From a virus, in the IMG/VR virus record IMGVR_UViG_3300032214_001786, positions 1 through 26,050 of that record: a DNA stretch of 26,050 nucleotides. One strand, given 5' to 3'. Below, piece by piece: positions 1 to 6,415 of this stretch (position 1 is its first letter; the number at the start of each line of letters is the position of its first letter). Position numbers and translations under genes: made by a program. The notes under the pieces are model-generated. The model did not search any database. It was not told the DNA's origin and saw only the letters and a list, made by a program, of their open reading frames with translations.

Positions 1-213
1 GTGTAGGTAACTATCGTCTACTACTTTGAATTGAGTGTAAATTCCGCTATCAGAATATAGCACATAACCTGAAGTGATGTCCCGGACTACCACATACTCC
101 AGAGTATCTCTAACATATAAATTCATGGACCTAAAGGAGGTATCACATATCACATTATCCTTTTCACAAGAATAAAAAAATACAAGGGATAGTACTAACA
201 AAAGTTTTTTCAT
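1..213 (-). CDS. Putative lipoprotein, 3' end outside window
   Basis: Reading from an ATG at 213 the frame stays open for 71 codons to the window edge, so only the N-terminal part is visible. The first residues form a lipoprotein signal: two lysines, a hydrophobic run of about ten residues, then FYSC with Cys16 as the probable lipidated residue, followed by EKDN, which fits surface or periplasmic lipoproteins of Bacteroidetes. The start overlaps the stop of the preceding secreted-protein gene as ATGA (210-213), so the two are probably translationally coupled. No family is recognised for the mature part. A membrane-anchored phage lipoprotein could act in superinfection exclusion or lysis, but nothing seen here decides this. 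The signal peptide is clear; the function is unknown. Confidence 0.75.
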   Translation of the reverse strand, partial: MKKLLLVLSLVFFYSCEKDNVICDTSFRSMNLYVRDTLEYVVVRDITSGYVLYSDSGIYTQFKVVDDSYLH

Positions 214-605
214 TCGTGTCTGCAGATATAAAACCAAACCAAGTCATTATATTCAATAGCAACAGTAACAATTCCAGGGTAATCGGGACTTTTTCTTAAA
301 GCGACATAACACGACTTTGCTTCAGGGTCTCGACATAGCCATTTCCAAGAATTCTCTTCTTGTTCGACTTGCTTTATGATGTAGTAATTCTGAGTCTTTT
401 GGCTGTAGATAATAACTTTGGTTTGATGAAGCTCGACTAACATATTAACTTCACGACCATCGACAATCCACTCACTCACACCAGAATTTTCGTCTTCTCT
501 TACTCCCATCGATGCGGACTGAGCCCTAAGGTAGGTTACCTTAGCTTCTTGAGAAAACAAACTGGTAAAAGAGAAAAATAAAAAGAGAAATAATAGGTTT
601 TTCAT
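210..605 (-). CDS. Secreted protein of unknown function
   Basis: A 131-residue protein with a clear Sec signal peptide: MKN, a Leu/Phe-rich core and a likely signal peptidase I site around residue 18 (SLFSQ|EA). The mature part is about 113 residues, has two cysteines in its middle (CRDPEAKSC, perhaps a periplasmic disulfide) and another near the C terminus, and ends in a hydrophobic/aromatic stretch with no obvious membrane anchor. The gene overlaps the downstream lipoprotein gene by four bases (ATGA), suggesting the two exported proteins act as a pair at the host envelope. It follows a terminator and has TATTTATC exactly four bases before its ATG. No family recognised; an envelope-modifying or exclusion role is only an inference. 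Confidence 0.8.
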   Translation of the reverse strand: MKNLLFLFLFFSFTSLFSQEAKVTYLRAQSASMGVREDENSGVSEWIVDGREVNMLVELHQTKVIIYSQKTQNYYIIKQVEQEENSWKWLCRDPEAKSCYVALRKSPDYPGIVTVAIEYNDLVWFYICRHE

Positions 606-609
606 AATA

Positions 610-617
610 GATAAATA
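610..617 (-). promoter_or_regulatory. TATTTATC box four bases before ATG
   Basis: On the minus strand TATTTATC lies exactly four bases upstream of the ATG at 605, just downstream of the terminator that closes the previous operon. The same motif occurs before four other genes in the window that start after a gap, at the same 4-nt distance in one of them. It is read here as a possible -10-like element of a second promoter class giving a leaderless transcript. No -35-type box is evident. Confidence 0.45.
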
Positions 618-634
618 GATAATGAAAACCTAAT

Positions 635-663
635 AAAAAAACCCCACTCTTTCAAGGGGGGTT
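635..663 (-). terminator. Rho-independent terminator of the RNA-repair/purA operon
   Basis: On the minus strand AACCCC pairs with GGGGTT across a short loop and is followed by a run of seven T. It sits just downstream of the stop codon at 669, where several kilobases of tightly packed minus-strand genes end. Confidence 0.85.
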
Positions 664-668
664 GTAAA

Positions 669-1019
669 TTAATTTTCTGGGGTTGTCTCTAGGAGTTGTT
701 TTATTTCTGGTTTGAACTCTAAATAATCCAAGTCAGGGTCACAAACATTATCAACCAAAACTTCATAACCAAATAGAACTCTCATATGGATATGGGAAAT
801 CTGTCGTTCGTAATAATCCATATAGAATTCAAAATTGAACCCTTCTTTATCCTCACAATGTTTTATGATTTTGGTAAAGTCTTTTTGGTCTTCCCAATCT
901 TTCTTAAACTCGTCCCATTCGAACTCATTGGTTGGGTCAATCTTACAAAATTCATCGTTGAACTGCATCCAAGTTCGTAGTCGGTCCACATGTTCCTGTG
1001 GTGCTTTTGCCATTTTCAT
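669..1019 (-). CDS. Hypothetical protein, acidic
   Basis: A 116-residue protein rich in Asp/Glu and aromatic residues, apparently soluble and mostly helical, with no signal peptide or membrane segment. No motif is recognised. It is the last gene of the operon that includes purA, two bases after the stop of the gene before it and immediately before a terminator. ATG at 1019 is followed two codons later by another ATG at 1013, so the exact start is uncertain by two residues. Position and compact spacing support a real gene; the function is unknown. Confidence 0.8.
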   Translation of the reverse strand: MKMAKAPQEHVDRLRTWMQFNDEFCKIDPTNEFEWDEFKKDWEDQKDFTKIIKHCEDKEGFNFEFYMDYYERQISHIHMRVLFGYEVLVDNVCDPDLDYLEFKPEIKQLLETTPEN

Positions 1020-1021
1020 AA

Positions 1022-1387
1022 TTAAGAATTTAGAATACCATCAATTCGATTCATAAATTTGGTATACTTACCCTGTGATAGCTGCCGGGTGATTTTTTCA
1101 GCATTAATCAACTTGTGTAAGCGAAGAATGGTCACCCTAGACGGTCTCATACCTTTAAGAGAATGTGGTGTTCCATATCCATACGGATAATTTTCTACCC
1201 AGACTTCAACACCACCAAATGAAACGATGTGTATTTTCCCATTCAAATCATTTACAGGACCAAAAACTGGTGGAAATTTGTCCATCAAAAGATTCAACTT
1301 TTCATCCCACTCTCTATTGAAAGACTCGGTCATTACCCAATAGTCTGGTCTAAAAATAAATTGTAGATTTTTAAAAAAATCAATCAT
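1022..1387 (-). CDS. Hypothetical protein
   Basis: A 121-residue protein with no family recognised. The N-terminal half has a pattern of strands including KIHIVSFGGVEVWVENYPYGYG, and the C-terminal half is basic and helical. The ATG at 1387 overlaps the stop of the upstream gene (ATGA, 1384-1387), and its own stop lies two bases before the next gene, so it is a coupled member of the purA-containing operon. No catalytic residues can be proposed. Confidence 0.8.
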   Translation of the reverse strand: MIDFFKNLQFIFRPDYWVMTESFNREWDEKLNLLMDKFPPVFGPVNDLNGKIHIVSFGGVEVWVENYPYGYGTPHSLKGMRPSRVTILRLHKLINAEKITRQLSQGKYTKFMNRIDGILNS

Positions 1388-1719
1388 AACACTTCAGTTA
1401 AAATTCGCCATTCTTTCAAGAGGTTACCATCAAAAGTTGCTTCAACTGGCGTACCTTTAAGTTTATCCACGCTATTAACTTTTGCATCACTCAAAAGTTT
1501 TGATACAAAACGTACTGTGTCATCGATGTTGTTTGTTCTATCTCTTTCTGTCCATTGGGTGTGCTCGGAGGATTTAATCATCTCTGGGTCCCAAGTCCCT
1601 TTAAAGTCTCCTACACCCCAACCAATACCGCCTAGAGTGACCGACAAACCAATACATGCATCTTGATAACCACCATGTCCGAATCTCACCGATTCAATCT
1701 TTCCTAATTTTTTTTCCAT
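1384..1719 (-). CDS. Conserved-looking phage protein of unknown function
   Basis: About 111 residues when started at the ATG at 1719. The longer frame to 1782 would run into the purA coding region and adds residues that look like out-of-frame translation, so I reject it. The N-terminal part has an HGGYQDACIG segment, then LSVTLGGIGWGVGDFKGTW, a glycine-rich strand-turn pattern I associate from memory with small uncharacterised proteins of phages and prophages. The C-terminal half is helical. There is no signal peptide or metal site. It lies 11 bases after the purA stop and overlaps the next gene by four bases. Function unknown. Confidence 0.8.
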   Translation of the reverse strand: MEKKLGKIESVRFGHGGYQDACIGLSVTLGGIGWGVGDFKGTWDPEMIKSSEHTQWTERDRTNNIDDTVRFVSKLLSDAKVNSVDKLKGTPVEATFDGNLLKEWRILTEVL

Positions 1720-1730
1720 AATAATTAATT

Positions 1731-2738
1731 TTAAATTCCCAAGGGAGTACGCGAAAATACGGTTTCTTTTATTGATGAGCAATATAGTGTCAATTTATTT
1801 TCAATAAAATCTTCAAAATCTTGATACTCTTTGAAATCAATCAACTCACCTTCAAAGTAAAGGTTATATTTCCCAACAGACTTAAGAATATCAGCCTTAT
1901 TGAAAATCAGTCGAGTAACCCCGTTTATATTGATTGCTTGAATTAAGTCATCCACATTCAACCAATCAACTTGACGTTTTCTACCGGTTGTTGCCCCAAA
2001 CTCTTCACCCGCTTCACGGATTTTCTCGAAAATTGGGTCTTCACCTTCAAACTCCTTTGCTCCAACATATGTGCGATATACCTTAGCAATACCATACACC
2101 TCTCTAATTTGTTGGGGAGGACAGCCATTCAACACAGCACTTCCAACGGTGCAATGAGATGAGGTAACATAAGGATAGTCACCCCAATCAATATCGAGTT
2201 CGAAACCCTGGGCACCTTCGAAAAGAATCGAACACTTTTCCTGCCCATGAAACTCTTCATAGATGTCAATAATCAATGGTCTAAGAATTTCTACGTCGCC
2301 AGCTCTAAGACCTTTACGATAATACTTGTCTCGATAACAGGGACCATTACCAGTTTTAGTTGTTCCAATCTCCGTATCTTTCGAATCTTCTTCAACGTGA
2401 GCGTCGGTGATAATATGAGCTCGTTTATCGATGAAAAGAAAATCTTTGACATTCACCCCATTATTCTGAAGTTCGATAATTTCCTTTACCAATTTATCAA
2501 TATTGATAACGCAACCCAAACCAATAATTGATTTGATTCCGTAGAATACTCCAACAGGGACAAGATGGGTCACAAACTTTTTTCTATTGTGGTATACGGT
2601 GTGCCCAGCATTACCGCCACCGTTATATCTAACAACGTGAGTGTAACGATTTGGTTCCTTAGCCAAAGCGTGACAAACCTTTCCCTTACCGGTATCACCA
2701 GCTTGGAGGTCTACAATAACATCTGCGTAATCAATCAT
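1731..2738 (-). CDS. purA: Adenylosuccinate synthetase-like enzyme (PurA/PurZ superfamily)
   Basis: A 335-residue enzyme of the family that joins aspartate to IMP (PurA) or dGMP (PurZ) using a nucleoside triphosphate. Visible motifs: AGDTGKGK (13-20) with Asp15 at the PurA catalytic aspartate position, GGNAGHT (41-47) with the catalytic His46, IGTTKTGNGP (124-133), RKGLRAGD (141-148), FEGAQG (173-178) followed by DIDWGDYPYVTSS, EFGATTGRKR (246-255), and NKAD (280-283) at the guanine-binding position. At 335 residues it matches the short archaeal/phage form, not the roughly 430-residue bacterial form. The GPDR-like guanine-contact loop near the C terminus of bacterial PurA is not recognisable. 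Retained Asp15 argues for IMP use; in strict PurZ this aspartate is replaced. It overlaps the upstream kinase gene by four bases. An alternative is a PurZ0-like 2-aminoadenine pathway enzyme. Confidence 0.9.
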   Translation of the reverse strand: MIDYADVIVDLQAGDTGKGKVCHALAKEPNRYTHVVRYNGGGNAGHTVYHNRKKFVTHLVPVGVFYGIKSIIGLGCVINIDKLVKEIIELQNNGVNVKDFLFIDKRAHIITDAHVEEDSKDTEIGTTKTGNGPCYRDKYYRKGLRAGDVEILRPLIIDIYEEFHGQEKCSILFEGAQGFELDIDWGDYPYVTSSHCTVGSAVLNGCPPQQIREVYGIAKVYRTYVGAKEFEGEDPIFEKIREAGEEFGATTGRKRQVDWLNVDDLIQAININGVTRLIFNKADILKSVGKYNLYFEGELIDFKEYQDFEDFIENKLTLYCSSIKETVFSRTPLGI

Positions 2739-3118
2739 AATACAATCTCGAATCGGGTTTTCATTTGTTCTAATTTTTCTTCAGGTACTCCGTGTTCATT
2801 AACTCCACTGTGACGGTTTTCAACAATCAACGAGTAGACTCGGTAACCATACTCATCAGCCAACTTATAGTAAGCTTCCATCTCCCACTCTTGGGTAAAA
2901 GTGTTAGAGACAACTAATCTCGGCTCTTCGTTAATCATTAAGCCACCAATACTTGAACGACACCATTCATGTGCGTCTCGTAGCTTAGTTGCATCAAACT
3001 TATATTCACCATCTATGACAAAATACATATCGGCCTCGAAGTGTCTTCCGCCTAATGATTTTGCCAATGTAGACTTACCACTTCCTGGTAAACCTCTTAA
3101 TAAAAATAATTCATTCAT
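2735..3118 (-). CDS. P-loop kinase, probable polynucleotide 5'-kinase type
   Basis: A 127-residue P-loop protein with Walker A GLPGSGKST (9-17), then EADMYF...GEYKFD and LRDAHEWC, a signature of the N4BP2/zeta-like branch of P-loop kinases that includes polynucleotide kinases, and SNTFTQEWEMEAYY in the centre. It is small but appears complete. It lies downstream of a Pnkp-type 3'-phosphatase and an RNA ligase and overlaps purA by four bases. T4 Pnkp joins kinase and phosphatase in one chain; here the two look encoded separately, so 5'-OH RNA kinase is the most natural role. A nucleoside or nucleotide kinase serving the adjacent PurA is the alternative. The family call is firm, the substrate is inferred. 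Confidence 0.82.
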   Translation of the reverse strand: MNELFLLRGLPGSGKSTLAKSLGGRHFEADMYFVIDGEYKFDATKLRDAHEWCRSSIGGLMINEEPRLVVSNTFTQEWEMEAYYKLADEYGYRVYSLIVENRHSGVNEHGVPEEKLEQMKTRFEIVL

Positions 3119-3271
3119 AATTTTAAATTGTTTTAAATGAACCCGTGGTCAACCACTCGCATCCCACCGATTTGTTGAGTTTAACTTTCTTTAGTGCAAA
3201 CGAACTATGTTCTCCTACATACACATCTAACTCTCACTCGCCAAAGCCTTGTCCGTTGTCGGGTTCTTAAC
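3119..3271. other. 153-base non-coding gap inside a packed operon
   Basis: This is the largest gap in the repair operon. It holds a small hairpin GTGG-TCAA-CCAC (3145-3156) and a distant 7-bp inverted repeat, GAACCCG at 3139-3145 and CGGGTTC at 3260-3266. I could not fold it as a tRNA and found no promoter match. The frame after the phosphatase stop stays open for 14 more codons (VKNPTTDKALASES) to the next stop. No clear function can be given. Confidence 0.4.
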
Positions 3272-3727
3272 TTAAAAATCTCCGTAATTCACTTGAAAAC
3301 AGCTGATACCATTGTCTCTCCACATTTTCACAACTTTGTCTCGGTCATCAAAAACACACATGACGGACTTGCCTTCGGCTTGTAGTTCGTCCAACCAGGC
3401 CTTCTTCAACACGTCATCCGGAGTGTGAGAACCCTGGGGTCGCATCTTAAAGAAGTCTGGCCAAATGCCATTCTCGTGCAACCAGTCTTCAGTCTCTTTA
3501 CGAGAGATTGCATCGCGGCCTGACAGAATACCAACTTCAAAGCCGGCTTGCTTCAGGGCTTGAAAGGTTTTGATGACTGGAATGTTTGGTTCGTCCAACT
3601 GAATATTTTCAGGTTTGAAGAACTCACCCCAATTTAATTTTCCATTGACCTTAAGAGCTTTAGCCCGTCTCTTGTCAATCAGAGCCAAAGTTCCATCAAG
3701 GTCAAATATGACTGTCAGTGTTTTCAT
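3272..3727 (-). CDS. Polynucleotide 3'-phosphatase (Pnkp phosphatase-like, HAD family)
   Basis: A 151-residue HAD phosphatase resembling the C-terminal domain of T4 polynucleotide kinase/phosphatase. Motif I is FDLDGTLA with Asp9 as nucleophile and Asp11 as general acid; motif II is LSGRD (68-72); Lys108/109 supply motif III; and VFDDRDKVVKMWRDNG (125-140) is the Pnkp-type motif IV segment. The ending CFQVNYGDF also resembles the T4 domain. It would remove 3'-phosphate or 2',3'-cyclic phosphate ends so that ligase can seal. It lies between the ligase and the P-loop kinase genes, giving a split Pnkp. TATCTTTG ends four bases before the ATG, so the message may be leaderless. Family call strong; the RNA substrate is inferred from neighbours. 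Confidence 0.9.
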   Translation of the reverse strand: MKTLTVIFDLDGTLALIDKRRAKALKVNGKLNWGEFFKPENIQLDEPNIPVIKTFQALKQAGFEVGILSGRDAISRKETEDWLHENGIWPDFFKMRPQGSHTPDDVLKKAWLDELQAEGKSVMCVFDDRDKVVKMWRDNGISCFQVNYGDF

Positions 3728-3731
3728 AATA

Positions 3732-3739
3732 CAAAGATA
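3732..3739 (-). promoter_or_regulatory. TAnnTTTG box (TATCTTTG) four bases before the phosphatase ATG
   Basis: On the minus strand TATCTTTG is followed by TATT and then the ATG at 3727. It matches the Bacteroidetes -7 consensus TAnnTTTG, which would place the transcript start at or next to the ATG. No TTTG box at the usual upstream distance was found. Confidence 0.55.
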
Positions 3740-4768
3740 CTACAACTTTTGGAATTCCGGTTTGATAATCTTCCAAATTATAGGTGAAACATCTTTACTA
3801 TCCAACATTCCAAACAATATTGATGGGTGTTTGTATTGTTTTGCTGCGTATGCAAAATTTCTACGGTCACCATCAACTATTTTCATCAAGTTTTGAATGT
3901 CCATGAAGCTTCTGGTGTAATCATTTGCAATGGAGTTGAACATAAATTTGAGTTCATCTTCATGCTCTTTGACTTTATTATAGAACTCATCAGGTACATC
4001 CTTCAACAAATCATCCATATTACCACCAGTCGATAACACTTCCCAAATTGCTGTGGTTGATAAGTTGGTCATAATCTTGTGGAGACGAAGATACTCTTCA
4101 CCTTTGATTTTCATTCTATCACCATTAGAAAAACGAATAACAAAACCTTCTTGGTTATCTTTGATGATACCTTTTAAGGTAGAGTAATCTTTGACACCAT
4201 CGTATCGTTTAACCACATCACAGTTAGCACCTCTTGCAATCAATTCTAATTGTTCATAGGTCGCCTCAGTTTCATCATCGGTTCGGATTGCACCCAACAA
4301 AGTTAAGTTATCGTCCTCACCATAATCCACCACAATTCTATTCCACTTTGCGGTGAATTCAAAAAGGTAAGTGATACCAATTGAAAAGTTGTGGTCTAAT
4401 TTATCAAAGAAAATTTTAGATGCTGCAACTGCTTGGTCTGAAGTGAATGAACCTCTTGATGCAACAACCCATCCACCATCATACCAAAACACAATGATAA
4501 GTGAACCATCCATTTTTTCATAAACATCAAATGAAGAAGTTGGAATGTGTTTACCCTCTTCAATGTTGAAAAACTTTCTGAATGGACGAGCAGCCACAAT
4601 ACCCTTATCATCAGTAACAAGACCTCGGCAAGACAACGTAACCTCATCCCAAAGACCCTCGTACTGAACCTTCTCAGTATAGTTCCATATAGTCAAAGGA
4701 AGAGTCGGATGGGTTTGCTTATAGAGCAATCCATCTTCAAGGTACCGAGTTAAAACTTTTAAGTCCAT
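3740..4768 (-). CDS. RNA ligase, T4 Rnl1-like
   Basis: A 342-residue ATP-dependent RNA ligase. Lys85 in EKMDGS is the adenylated lysine of motif I; it is preceded by SCRGLVTDDKG and ARPFRKFFN, the hallmark run of Rnl1-type ligases. Motif IIIa appears as YLFEF (134-138), motif IV as EGFVIRF (207-213) and motif V as MKIKGEEY (219-226). The remaining helical C-terminal part resembles the tRNA-recognition region of T4 Rnl1, and the length is close to T4 Rnl1 (374). It would seal broken RNA, classically the tRNA anticodon loop after host nuclease attack, with the phosphatase and kinase encoded next to it. TATCTTTG lies four bases before the ATG. Confidence 0.9.
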   Translation of the reverse strand: MDLKVLTRYLEDGLLYKQTHPTLPLTIWNYTEKVQYEGLWDEVTLSCRGLVTDDKGIVAARPFRKFFNIEEGKHIPTSSFDVYEKMDGSLIIVFWYDGGWVVASRGSFTSDQAVAASKIFFDKLDHNFSIGITYLFEFTAKWNRIVVDYGEDDNLTLLGAIRTDDETEATYEQLELIARGANCDVVKRYDGVKDYSTLKGIIKDNQEGFVIRFSNGDRMKIKGEEYLRLHKIMTNLSTTAIWEVLSTGGNMDDLLKDVPDEFYNKVKEHEDELKFMFNSIANDYTRSFMDIQNLMKIVDGDRRNFAYAAKQYKHPSILFGMLDSKDVSPIIWKIIKPEFQKL

Positions 4769-4772
4769 GGAA

Positions 4773-4780
4773 CAAAGATA
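4773..4780 (-). promoter_or_regulatory. TAnnTTTG box (TATCTTTG) four bases before the ligase ATG
   Basis: On the minus strand TATCTTTG is followed by TTCC and the ATG at 4768. Same 8-mer and same 4-nt distance as at the phosphatase gene. No convincing upstream TTTG box was seen. Confidence 0.55.
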
Positions 4781-4786
4781 TTAAAA

Positions 4787-5404
4787 TTATTCTAAACTAT
4801 ATGGAAGAAACAATAAAGTTGGATTTTTCTTTTGGATATCAGGGACCACTTCACCTCTTTCAGTCAATTGCTTACCAAATTCCATAACATCAAATCTTGT
4901 AGTAATTAAGTGAACACCACTTTTAGTTGGTATAATCGCTTCAACCTTGCTACCCTTATCTGTTGGTCTAACACTTTCGATTATATTCACCATCATATTC
5001 CTTGTGTGAATAGATTTGGTGTCGATATCTATAATCCATCGTTTTTCCAAAGTTTTGACTTGACCCACAACAGAATCAAATAAGTGTTGTTGTTTGAGTT
5101 GTCCGTTACGGATTTTATTAGCCAAGGCAACCATCATCTCCAAAGATACATCTTCGTGATTTTGTTTCTGAACATGGATGTAAGCACGTGCTTTGAACAT
5201 CTCACAAAGTTGTTTAATTTCTTCGTAGCGTGATTCGAGATATTCAACACTTTCAACACAATACGTCTTGATAGTCCGAACAGACTGATGATTGGCTTTA
5301 TCAGTAGTTTGGTCTTTCTTTCTCTTGAAGACATAAAGCATGTAAAAGTCCCCCTCTTTTTCAAAGTTCAGAAGAGGTTTAATAAGTTCCAGGTTATCAA
5401 TCAT
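4787..5404 (-). CDS. Unknown protein with possible primase-type (AEP) palm motifs
   Basis: A 205-residue protein. The N-terminal half is charged and helical. The C-terminal half contains WIIDIDTK (123-130) and, about 35 residues later, IIPTKSGVHLITTRFD (157-172). This resembles the hhhDhD and sGxH motifs of archaeo-eukaryotic primase-like nucleotidyltransferases; the third conserved acidic residue could not be placed with confidence. It is encoded immediately upstream of the RNA ligase and five bases after a 47-codon small gene. An AEP-fold protein in an RNA-repair locus could be a nucleotidyltransferase or end-processing enzyme. The gene is certain, the fold assignment is tentative. Confidence 0.8.
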   Translation of the reverse strand: MIDNLELIKPLLNFEKEGDFYMLYVFKRKKDQTTDKANHQSVRTIKTYCVESVEYLESRYEEIKQLCEMFKARAYIHVQKQNHEDVSLEMMVALANKIRNGQLKQQHLFDSVVGQVKTLEKRWIIDIDTKSIHTRNMMVNIIESVRPTDKGSKVEAIIPTKSGVHLITTRFDVMEFGKQLTERGEVVPDIQKKNPTLLFLPYSLE

Positions 5405-5408
5405 AATA

Positions 5409-5552
5409 CTAAACTATTTCAAGTAATTTCAATAAAAGATATAAAGACATCCAACCATAGAAAAACCCCTGGAACATAGGGCTAGGTGTTTTAACCATAC
5501 GCGGTCGAACTTTTATTACCTTATCGGGGTCAACTTCTACTTTCTGTTTCAT
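5409..5552 (-). CDS. Small protein with hydrophobic C terminus
   Basis: A 47-codon frame from the ATG at 5552 to TAG at 5409. The N-terminal part is basic (MKQKVEVDPDKVIKVRPR), and after a short Pro/Ser linker comes FFYGWMSLYLLLKLLEIV, which could be one membrane segment or an amphipathic membrane-binding helix. It begins four bases after a TATATTTG box, follows a terminator and ends five bases before the next gene, so it would be the first gene of the RNA-repair operon. No family recognised. Promoter position and tight spacing make it a likely real gene despite its size. Confidence 0.65.
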   Translation of the reverse strand: MKQKVEVDPDKVIKVRPRMVKTPSPMFQGFFYGWMSLYLLLKLLEIV

Positions 5553-5556
5553 AGGA

Positions 5557-5564
5557 CAAATATA
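5557..5564 (-). promoter_or_regulatory. TAnnTTTG box (TATATTTG) four bases before ATG
   Basis: On the minus strand TATATTTG is followed by TCCT and the ATG at 5552. A TTTG lies upstream at 5581-5584, 16 nt away, shorter than the 20 nt seen at the two best promoters in this window and touching the terminator's T run. Probable start of the RNA-repair operon. Confidence 0.6.
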
Positions 5565-5581
5565 TTAAAAATATTTAAAAC

Positions 5582-5612
5582 AAAAAACCCCCACTTCAAC
5601 GTGAGGGCTTTT
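5582..5612 (-). terminator. Rho-independent terminator
   Basis: On the minus strand GCCCTCAC and GTGGGGG form a stem with one mismatch around GTTGAA, followed by six T. It lies 22 bases past the stop codon of the gene ending at 5634 and separates two operons. Confidence 0.82.
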
Positions 5613-5633
5613 CAAACAAAAACACAAACCACA

Positions 5634-5816
5634 TTAGGAAAAAGCTTCCCCTAATATCTGCAGAGCATTATCCCTATTTTCTGCCGGGAAAGGCCCGTAT
5701 ACTCTGGCCACAAAAGGACTGGTATGAGCTTCATCGATATCTTGTTGGTCAAAATAACGTTTGGCTTGGATGCTACCATTAATATGAAGGTAACCCCACC
5801 ATTGAAAGTCACTCAC
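5634..5816 (-). CDS. Small hypothetical phage protein
   Basis: A 60-residue protein with WWGYLHINGSIQAKRYF near the N terminus and SPFVARVYGPFPAENRDNAL in the second half. The pattern resembles small conserved proteins I recall from various phages, but no function is known to me. It overlaps the upstream gene by four bases (ATGA) and ends just before a terminator, as the last gene of a three-gene operon. No signal or membrane segment. Confidence 0.78.
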   Translation of the reverse strand: MSDFQWWGYLHINGSIQAKRYFDQQDIDEAHTSPFVARVYGPFPAENRDNALQILGEAFS

Positions 5817-6073
5817 AGTCCTTTATAGATTTGTCGAATTGTATCTTCATCGCTCTGACACATTGTAAGACGTGACTTACGAATTTTCTCACAGATATTA
5901 TCCCACTCTTCATCGAGATAGTTTCTAGTGTCTTGACCACCAACAATTACTTGATGAGGTTGGATGTGTCCATCCTCGATGAGTGCTTCAATAATTTCTT
6001 TAATCTCACTTGAAGAGCAATCATTGATAAACTCATCAGGACTGATATCTATTTCAGCTGTGAACTCAGGCAT
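5813..6073 (-). CDS. Hypothetical protein
   Basis: An 86-residue acidic protein. The first half looks helical (SSSEIKEIIEALIEDG) and a polar middle contains QVIVGGQDTRNYLDEEWDNI. Nothing is recognised. It is the middle gene of a compact three-gene operon, overlapping the upstream gene by eight bases and the downstream one by four, which argues for translational coupling. Confidence 0.75.
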   Translation of the reverse strand: MPEFTAEIDISPDEFINDCSSSEIKEIIEALIEDGHIQPHQVIVGGQDTRNYLDEEWDNICEKIRKSRLTMCQSDEDTIRQIYKGL

Positions 6074-6389
6074 GAGATTCGGTTTCTAAGGTTAGTTCAG
6101 AGGGACGAGAGACTGATTGCATCAGACCGATGTAAAGGGGAATATACTTTCGGTTGATAAAGTCAGCACGAGAAAAAGCAAGTTGGAGGTTGTTATCCAC
6201 CACAGCTTGAACAAAGCTTCCACCTGGGAAGCCAACATTCCACTTGGTGCATAGAACGCTTTCACCAATGTTAAGGATGTGCTGGTATTCATCATCCGTG
6301 GGGGTGAAGCCATGTGTAAGATACATCTCACGGCTGCAGTAGTCTTCAACGAGTTTGCGTACCACGTCGATTTGTTGAGTCTTGGTCAT
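6066..6389 (-). CDS. Hypothetical protein
   Basis: A 107-residue protein, mainly helical, with no recognised domain. Two cysteines (18 and 47) are not arranged as a metal site. It is the first gene of a three-gene operon. The ATG at 6389 lies about 26 bases downstream of a well-formed Bacteroidetes-type promoter (TTTG-N20-TAGGTTTG), so unlike several neighbours it should have a short leader. A role in early host takeover would fit the position but is unsupported. Confidence 0.78.
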   Translation of the reverse strand: MTKTQQIDVVRKLVEDYCSREMYLTHGFTPTDDEYQHILNIGESVLCTKWNVGFPGGSFVQAVVDNNLQLAFSRADFINRKYIPLYIGLMQSVSRPSELTLETESHA

Positions 6390-6415
6390 GTTTAGATTTT
6401 ATTAGTTCAACAAGA

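Noticed and set aside
131-140. AGGAGG-like Shine-Dalgarno word on the plus strand
   Set aside because: It lies inside a minus-strand coding region with no plus-strand start after it; gene starts in this window lack such sequences.
1720-1782. Longer N terminus for the gene ending at 1384
   Set aside because: The extra part lies inside purA in another frame; the ATG at 1719 gives normal spacing.
1731-2738. Firm call of PurZ (2-aminoadenine DNA)
   Set aside because: The catalytic aspartate of PurA is retained and no companion Z-pathway genes are visible in this window, so only the family-level call is supported.
3119-3271. tRNA gene in the gap between phosphatase and kinase
   Set aside because: I tried both strands and found no cloverleaf with acceptor, anticodon and T arms; GGTTC-like words are present but not in a proper arm.
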